Shown: positions 23,825 to 27,422 of the stretch, piece after piece
Layout of the letters: each line of letters starts with the position of its first letter
Numbering within the stretch: position 1 is the first letter of the stretch
Source of the DNA: an uncultured bacterium
GTDB lineage: Bacteria; Bacillota; Clostridia; Oscillospirales; Oscillospiraceae
Length of the DNA: 27,422 nt
Direction of reading: 5' to 3'
Assembly: GCA_905214155.1 (NCBI GenBank)
Contig: CAJMLC010000006.1
Location: 1 to 27,422 of the forward strand
Notes under the pieces: model-generated
Told to the model about the DNA's origin: nothing
Database searches by the model: none
Seen by the model: only the letters and a program-made list of their open reading frames with translations
Translations under genes and position numbers: made by a program

Positions 23825-24943
23825 ATGACAATTTTTGCAAATCTGGCAAATCTGCAATGGCAGCAGGTGGTGATGTGGGCGATCGGCGCACTGCTGATCT
23901 GGCTGGCCATCCGAAAAGAGATGGAGCCGACGCTGCTGCTGCCGATGGGCTTTGGCGCGATCCTGGTGAATCTGCCGATGTCCGGCGCGGTGACGCAGGT
24001 CTATGAGGGCGTGACGGAGGCCGGAGCGCTCGACATTCTGTTCGGCGCGGGCATTGCCAACGAGCTGTTCCCGCTGCTGCTCTTCATCGGCATCGGCGCG
24101 ATGATCGATTTTGAGCCGCTACTGCAGAATCCGAAGCTGATGCTGTTCGGCGCGGCGGCGCAGTTCGGCATTTTCTTCACATTCGCGATGGCGGCGCTGC
24201 TCGGCTTCGACATCCGCGACGCGGCGTCCATCGCGGTCATCGGCGCGGCCGACGGGCCGACGAGCATCTTTGTGGCAAACTTCCTGAACTCGCAGTACCT
24301 TGGGCCGATCATCGTGGCGGCATATTCGTACATGGCGCTCGTGCCGATCGTGCAGCCGCCGGTCATCCGGGCGCTCACGACGAAGCATGAGCGGCGCATC
24401 CGCATGGGCTATACGGGGACGAAGGTCACGAAGCGGACGAAGATTTTGTTCCCGATCTTCGTGACGATCCTGACCGGGATCGTCTCGCCGCGGGCCGTGG
24501 CGCTGATCGGGTTTTTGATGTTCGGCAATCTGCTGCGCGAGTGCGGCGTGTTGGAGGCCCTGTCGGAGACGGCGCAGAAGGTGCTGGCAAATCTCATCAC
24601 GCTCCTGCTCGGGATCACGGTGGCCTCGAAGATGACGGCGGACGCCTTTTTGAACTGGCAGACGCTGATGATCCTCGGGCTTGGCCTCGTGGCGTTCATC
24701 TTCGACACGGTGGGCGGCGTGCTGTTTGCGAAGGTGCTGAATCTGTTCTGCAAGAACAAGATCAACCCGATGATCGGCGCGGCGGGCATCTCGGCGTTCC
24801 CGATGTCGGCGCGTGTGGTGCATAAGATGGGGCTGGCCGAGGACAATCAGAACTTTTTGCTGATGCACGCTGTGGGCGTGAATGTGTCGGGGCAGATCGC
24901 GTCCGTGATCGCGGGCGGCATGATTCTGGGCTTTTTCGGATAA
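23825..24943 (+). CDS. oadB: Sodium-translocating decarboxylase, beta subunit
   Basis: This 372-residue membrane protein is the beta subunit of the oxaloacetate/methylmalonyl-CoA/glutaconyl-CoA decarboxylase sodium pumps, which couple decarboxylation of carboxybiotin to Na+ export. Signatures are GAADGPTSIFVANF near residue 140 with the conserved Asp, and NPMIGAAGISAFPMSARVV near 314-332 with conserved Asn and Ser. The ATG at 23825 follows GGGAGGAAG. Only a tiny membrane gene follows; no alpha carboxyltransferase, gamma subunit of normal size or biotin carrier is adjacent. Which decarboxylase it serves cannot be told from this window, so the symbol is by family only. Confidence 0.9.
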   Translation: MTIFANLANLQWQQVVMWAIGALLIWLAIRKEMEPTLLLPMGFGAILVNLPMSGAVTQVYEGVTEAGALDILFGAGIANELFPLLLFIGIGAMIDFEPLLQNPKLMLFGAAAQFGIFFTFAMAALLGFDIRDAASIAVIGAADGPTSIFVANFLNSQYLGPIIVAAYSYMALVPIVQPPVIRALTTKHERRIRMGYTGTKVTKRTKILFPIFVTILTGIVSPRAVALIGFLMFGNLLRECGVLEALSETAQKVLANLITLLLGITVASKMTADAFLNWQTLMILGLGLVAFIFDTVGGVLFAKVLNLFCKNKINPMIGAAGISAFPMSARVVHKMGLAEDNQNFLLMHAVGVNVSGQIASVIAGGMILGFFG

Positions 24944-24955
24944 GGAGGGCAGAGT

Positions 24956-25087
24956 ATGAACGTACAGGCGTTTTTGGAAGTGCTGCCGCTGGCGGGAGAG
25001 GGGATGCTCGGCGTATTCGCGACGATCCTCGTGCTGATCGCGGGCGTGGCGGTGCTCAATCGGTTTGGAAAGAAGAAGGATTCCTGA
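24956..25087 (+). CDS. 43-residue single-span membrane protein, possible pump small subunit
   Basis: This small gene encodes 43 residues with one membrane helix (MLGVFATILVLIAGVAVLN) and a charged tail FGKKKDS. AAGGAGG follows the oadB stop directly and fits the ATG at 24956, so translation is well supported. Size, topology and position suggest a reduced gamma/epsilon-like subunit of the sodium pump, comparable in idea to the very small epsilon subunit of methylmalonyl-CoA decarboxylase. There is no sequence signature to prove that. Confidence 0.7.
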   Translation: MNVQAFLEVLPLAGEGMLGVFATILVLIAGVAVLNRFGKKKDS

Positions 25088-25146
25088 TCAGAAGTGTTGA
25101 CGGAGCGGCGATCCTATGCCTTTTCGGGCGTGTTTTGGGATGCGTG

Positions 25147-25171
25147 TAGGGGCCGATGCCCTCATCGGCCC
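25147..25171. repeat. Hairpin repeat 1 with GTAGGGGC-like start
   Basis: After TAGGGGC, the arms GGGCCGAT (25150-25157) and ATCGGCCC (25164-25171) pair around a 6-base loop. It is the first of three related hairpins in the gene-free stretch 25088-25597. It could also act as a weak terminator for the oadB operon. Confidence 0.55.
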
Positions 25172-25206
25172 GCTCTTTCGGTTTACACCGCACCAAAGTA
25201 GGCACC

Positions 25207-25230
25207 GTAGGGGCGACCATCGGTCGCCCG
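25207..25230. repeat. Hairpin repeat 2 with GTAGGGGC start
   Basis: GTAGGGGCGACC begins the element. GGGCGACC (25211-25218) pairs with GGTCGCCC (25222-25229) around three bases. It shares the GTAGGGGC start and a closing CCCG with repeat 1, 35 bases behind it. Confidence 0.6.
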
Positions 25231-25244
25231 CTTTTTGCGCCCCC

Positions 25245-25279
25245 ATTCTTTTCTTTCTCTTTTGGAGAAAGAAAAGAAT
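25245..25279. repeat. 15-bp perfect inverted repeat, A/T-rich
   Basis: ATTCTTTTCTTTCTC (25245-25259) and GAGAAAGAAAAGAAT (25265-25279) form a perfect 15-bp stem with loop TTTTG. One strand of each arm is pure pyrimidine or purine apart from the end base. It directly follows repeat 2 and may be part of the same composite element. Confidence 0.7.
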
Positions 25280-25482
25280 TGCCGCGCCCGGTGAAGAAAA
25301 GAAAGAGAACCTTCAAAACCGGAAGTGCATCCCGTGCCGCCATCATGTAACCGCTCATTTGCCCGGTCATATTTGCCCGCCCCAAATCACCTTTCCGCTG
25401 GCGACTACGCGCCGCACGCTATCTTGATGATGGCGGCCAGGCGGGATGTTACGAATACGCTTCACTTTTCCGCTGCGGCGGA

Positions 25483-25512
25483 TAGGGGCGGACAGGGTCG
25501 TCCGCCCCTACA
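25483..25512. repeat. Hairpin repeat 3, inverted orientation
   Basis: TAGGGGCGGAC (25483-25493) pairs perfectly with GTCCGCCCCTA (25500-25510) around AGGGTC. Read on the minus strand it begins GTAGGGGCGGAC, like repeats 1 and 2. Bases 25280-25482 between them contain no recognisable gene. Confidence 0.62.
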
Positions 25513-25539
25513 GAACCGTTTGCTGCCTTGGAAATTGTT

Positions 25540-25568
25540 TTGCTTTTTTGCCGCATGTATGGTAGAAT
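25540..25568 (+). promoter_or_regulatory. Possible promoter of tsaE-tsaB-upp
   Basis: TTGCTT (25540-25545) and TAGAAT (25563-25568) are spaced by 17 bases, and TGG before TAGAAT gives an extended -10. The predicted start near 25575 lies 23 bases before the tsaE ATG. Confidence 0.5.
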
Positions 25569-25597
25569 CATGCCAGAAAAGTAAGGTGTGTGAGAAG

Positions 25598-26041
25598 ATG
25601 CAGATCAGGACCATTTCTCCGGAAGAAACAGAAGCCGTTGGACGGAAAATTGCGGCGAAGCTGCTGCCGGGCGACATCATTGCCTATTATGGCGACCTTG
25701 GCGCGGGCAAGACCGCGTTTACGCGGGGCCTCGCCGCAGGACTTGGCGTGACGGAACAGGTCACCAGCCCGACGTATACCATCGTCAACGAGTATCTCAG
25801 CGGACGGATGCCGCTGTTCCACTTCGACATGTACCGACTGGACTCCGCCGACGATCTTTTTGACATCGGCTGGGAGGATTATCTGGCGCGCGGCGGCGTG
25901 TGCACCGTGGAGTGGAGCGAGAATGTGGAGGAGGCGCTTTCCGGCGCGATCCGCATTACGATCAGCAAAGACCCGGCGGACGAGAATGTCCGCACCATCA
26001 CGATCGAAGGAGGCGAGCGGTTTGCGAATCTTGGCCTTTGA
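25598..26041 (+). CDS. tsaE: tRNA t6A biosynthesis ATPase TsaE
   Basis: This 147-residue P-loop ATPase assists TsaD/TsaB in t6A37 formation. Walker A is GDLGAGKTA at residues 32-40, followed by the family motifs VTSPTYTIVNEY, FHFDMYRLDS and CTVEWSEN. Length is typical. The ATG at 25598 follows TAAGGTG at suitable distance; the open frame extending back to 25325 runs through repeat sequence and is rejected. It overlaps tsaB by 20 bases. Confidence 0.95.
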   Translation: MQIRTISPEETEAVGRKIAAKLLPGDIIAYYGDLGAGKTAFTRGLAAGLGVTEQVTSPTYTIVNEYLSGRMPLFHFDMYRLDSADDLFDIGWEDYLARGGVCTVEWSENVEEALSGAIRITISKDPADENVRTITIEGGERFANLGL

Positions 26042-26729
26042 ATCCTCGGCGAAAGCGGCAAGCGTGGCCATCTTGCAGGACGGCGCGCTGCTTGGTGAAT
26101 ATTTTCAGAACTCCGGCCAGACGCACAGCCGGACGCTTGCGAAAATGGCGGAAGACTTGCTCGCAAACTGCGGCCTGACCGTCGCGGACATCGATGCGGT
26201 GGCCGTCGCGGCCGGGCCGGGGAGCTTCACCGGTGTGCGCATCGGTGTCGCGGCGGCGAAGGGCCTCGCGTGGGCGCGGCAGCTGCCTTGTTACGGCGTG
26301 TCGACGCTGGAGGCGATGGTGCGCGGCGCGGCGATGTGCGACGGCGTGTACTGCGCCTGCATGGACGCACGGCGCGCGCAGGTCTACAACGCGGTATTCT
26401 CCGTGGAGGACGGAAAACTGCTGCGTCTCAGTGAAGACCGAGCCATTTCTATCGAAGAATTGGGCGCGGAATTAAAAAATCTCGAAAAAGCGATTTTTCT
26501 GGTTGGCGACGGCGCAGAGTTGTGCTATAATACGCTCCGAGTGAGCATTCCGGCGCTCCGCCTCCTGCCGGAGCACCTGCGCGGACAACGCGCGTCCGGC
26601 ACGGCGCTGGCGGCACAGGCGAAGATCGATGCGGGGGAAGAAGGCTCCGGGCTGGAGCTGGTCCCGAGCTATCTGCGCCTGAGTCAGGCAGAGCGTACCA
26701 GAATCGAAAAAGAGAATATGGGCAAATGA
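26022..26729 (+). CDS. tsaB: tRNA t6A biosynthesis protein TsaB
   Basis: This 235-residue ASKHA-fold protein is the scaffold partner of TsaD. It starts RILAFESSAKAASVAILQDG and has AAGPGSFTGVRIGVAAAKGL, the TsaB signature, followed by CMDARRAQVYNAVF. The start is a TTG at 26022: AAGGAGG lies eight bases upstream and the conserved N-terminus begins directly after it, with no ATG available. It overlaps tsaE by 20 bases. A RimI gene often follows tsaB, but here rimI is with tsaD elsewhere in the window. Confidence 0.94.
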   Translation: MRILAFESSAKAASVAILQDGALLGEYFQNSGQTHSRTLAKMAEDLLANCGLTVADIDAVAVAAGPGSFTGVRIGVAAAKGLAWARQLPCYGVSTLEAMVRGAAMCDGVYCACMDARRAQVYNAVFSVEDGKLLRLSEDRAISIEELGAELKNLEKAIFLVGDGAELCYNTLRVSIPALRLLPEHLRGQRASGTALAAQAKIDAGEEGSGLELVPSYLRLSQAERTRIEKENMGK

Positions 26730-26749
26730 TTGCAGAAAGGGAACGAGAT

Positions 26750-27397
26750 ATGAAGTATACGGAATTTGGAGAGCATGTACACGTTGTTGACCATCCGCTG
26801 GTCGCCCACAAGCTGAGCATCATGCGCGACAAGAACACCAGCGTCAAGGATTTCCGCGAGCTGGTTTCGGAGATCGGCATGTATATCACCTACGAGGCGA
26901 CGCGGGATCTGCCGCTGACGACCAAGATGGTCGAGACGCCGCTCTGCACGGCGGAGCTGCCGACGCTGGCGGGCAAGAAGATCGCGGTCGTTCCCATTCT
27001 GCGCGCGGGCCTTGGTCTGGTGGACGGCGTGCTGCGGATGATCCCGTCGGCGCGTGTGGGCCACATCGGCATGTTCCGCGACGAGGAGACGCTCGTTCCG
27101 CATACCTATTTCTGCAAGCTGCCCAAGGATATTGCGACCCGCATGGTCATGGTGGTCGACCCGATGCTCGCCACCGGCGGCAGCGCGGACGCGGCCCTCG
27201 CGGAGCTGAAGAACCGCGGCTGCTCCAACATCCGGCTGATGGTCCTCGTGGCCGCGCCGGAGGGCATCCGGATGCTGCAGGAGAAGCACCCGGACGTCGA
27301 CATCTACTGCGGCGCGATCGACGATCACCTGAACGAGCACGGCTATATCGTGCCGGGCCTCGGCGACGCGGGCGACCGCATCTTCGGTACGAAATAA
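26750..27397 (+). CDS. upp: Uracil phosphoribosyltransferase
   Basis: This 215-residue enzyme salvages uracil with PRPP to UMP. It shows HPLVAHKLSIMRDKNTS, PILRAGLGLVDGV, the PRPP-binding loop VVDPMLATGGSADAAL and the C-terminal YIVPGLGDAGDRIFGTK, all diagnostic for Upp. The ATG at 26750 follows GAAAGGGA and gives the conserved MKYTEFGEHV start; an ATG 24 bases earlier lies before that site. It may share the tsaE-tsaB transcript, 20 bases behind. Confidence 0.96.
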   Translation: MKYTEFGEHVHVVDHPLVAHKLSIMRDKNTSVKDFRELVSEIGMYITYEATRDLPLTTKMVETPLCTAELPTLAGKKIAVVPILRAGLGLVDGVLRMIPSARVGHIGMFRDEETLVPHTYFCKLPKDIATRMVMVVDPMLATGGSADAALAELKNRGCSNIRLMVLVAAPEGIRMLQEKHPDVDIYCGAIDDHLNEHGYIVPGLGDAGDRIFGTK

Positions 27398-27405
27398 GAG
27401 AACCG

Positions 27406-27422
27406 ATGAAACAGGCGGAGCT
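27406..27422 (+). CDS. Start of a downstream gene, cut by the window end
   Basis: An ATG eight bases after the upp stop opens MKQAE before the window ends. AAGAG upstream is a weak ribosome binding site. The product cannot be identified; a nucleoside-salvage gene would fit the position, but that is only context. Confidence 0.35.

Noticed and set aside
25141..25512. CRISPR array
   Set aside because: The repeated hairpins differ in stem sequence, spacing and orientation, and there are no regular spacers or cas genes.

Overview
The window looks like chromosome from a high-GC, gut-type member of the Clostridia, most likely Oscillospirales/Oscillospiraceae. The clues are the Firmicutes-style fatty acid gene set with FabK, strong AGGAGG ribosome binding sites, a polA lacking proofreading residues, an SLH-anchored surface protein, a Na+-pump decarboxylase beta subunit, and short dispersed GC-rich repeats of a kind I remember from these genomes. 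That placement is inference; there is no rRNA or other marker here.

Positions 112-11460 hold one long minus-strand operon for type II fatty acid synthesis: acpP, fabK, fabD, fabG, accB, fabZ, accC, accD, accA, a YbgC-type thioesterase, two consecutive ketosynthases and an AMP-forming acyl-CoA synthetase. Genes overlap or lie a few bases apart (largest gap 24 bases), and a strong terminator follows. A near-consensus promoter drives it, and its leader carries three palindromic sites (GTTATCA-N-TGATAAC type). A TetR-family regulator is divergently encoded just upstream. fabH and a FabT/FapR-type regulator, common in Firmicutes clusters, are absent here.

Positions 12129-17360 carry a bidirectional terminator, a dispersed repeat, a minus-strand LytTR-PAS protein, and the plus-strand operon polA-rimI-tsaD joined by ATGA overlaps. 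Positions 17357-19211 carry a minus-strand GNAT acetyltransferase and an SLH surface protein.

Positions 19325-21550 are a decaying island. A zinc-type alcohol dehydrogenase carries two frameshifts. An AraC regulator and a second dehydrogenase have both lost their 5' halves and are joined head to head at one scar near 20556. A small membrane/zinc-ribbon gene has an in-frame TGA. An intact TIM-barrel sugar isomerase/epimerase follows.

Positions 22426-25087 hold rodA (minus), an oadB-type Na+ pump subunit and a 43-residue membrane protein. A repeat-rich spacer (25088-25597) precedes tsaE-tsaB and upp. The t6A genes, which usually sit together in Firmicutes, are therefore split into tsaD-rimI and tsaE-tsaB about 8.3 kb apart. 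I found no CRISPR array, transposase, tRNA or rRNA.
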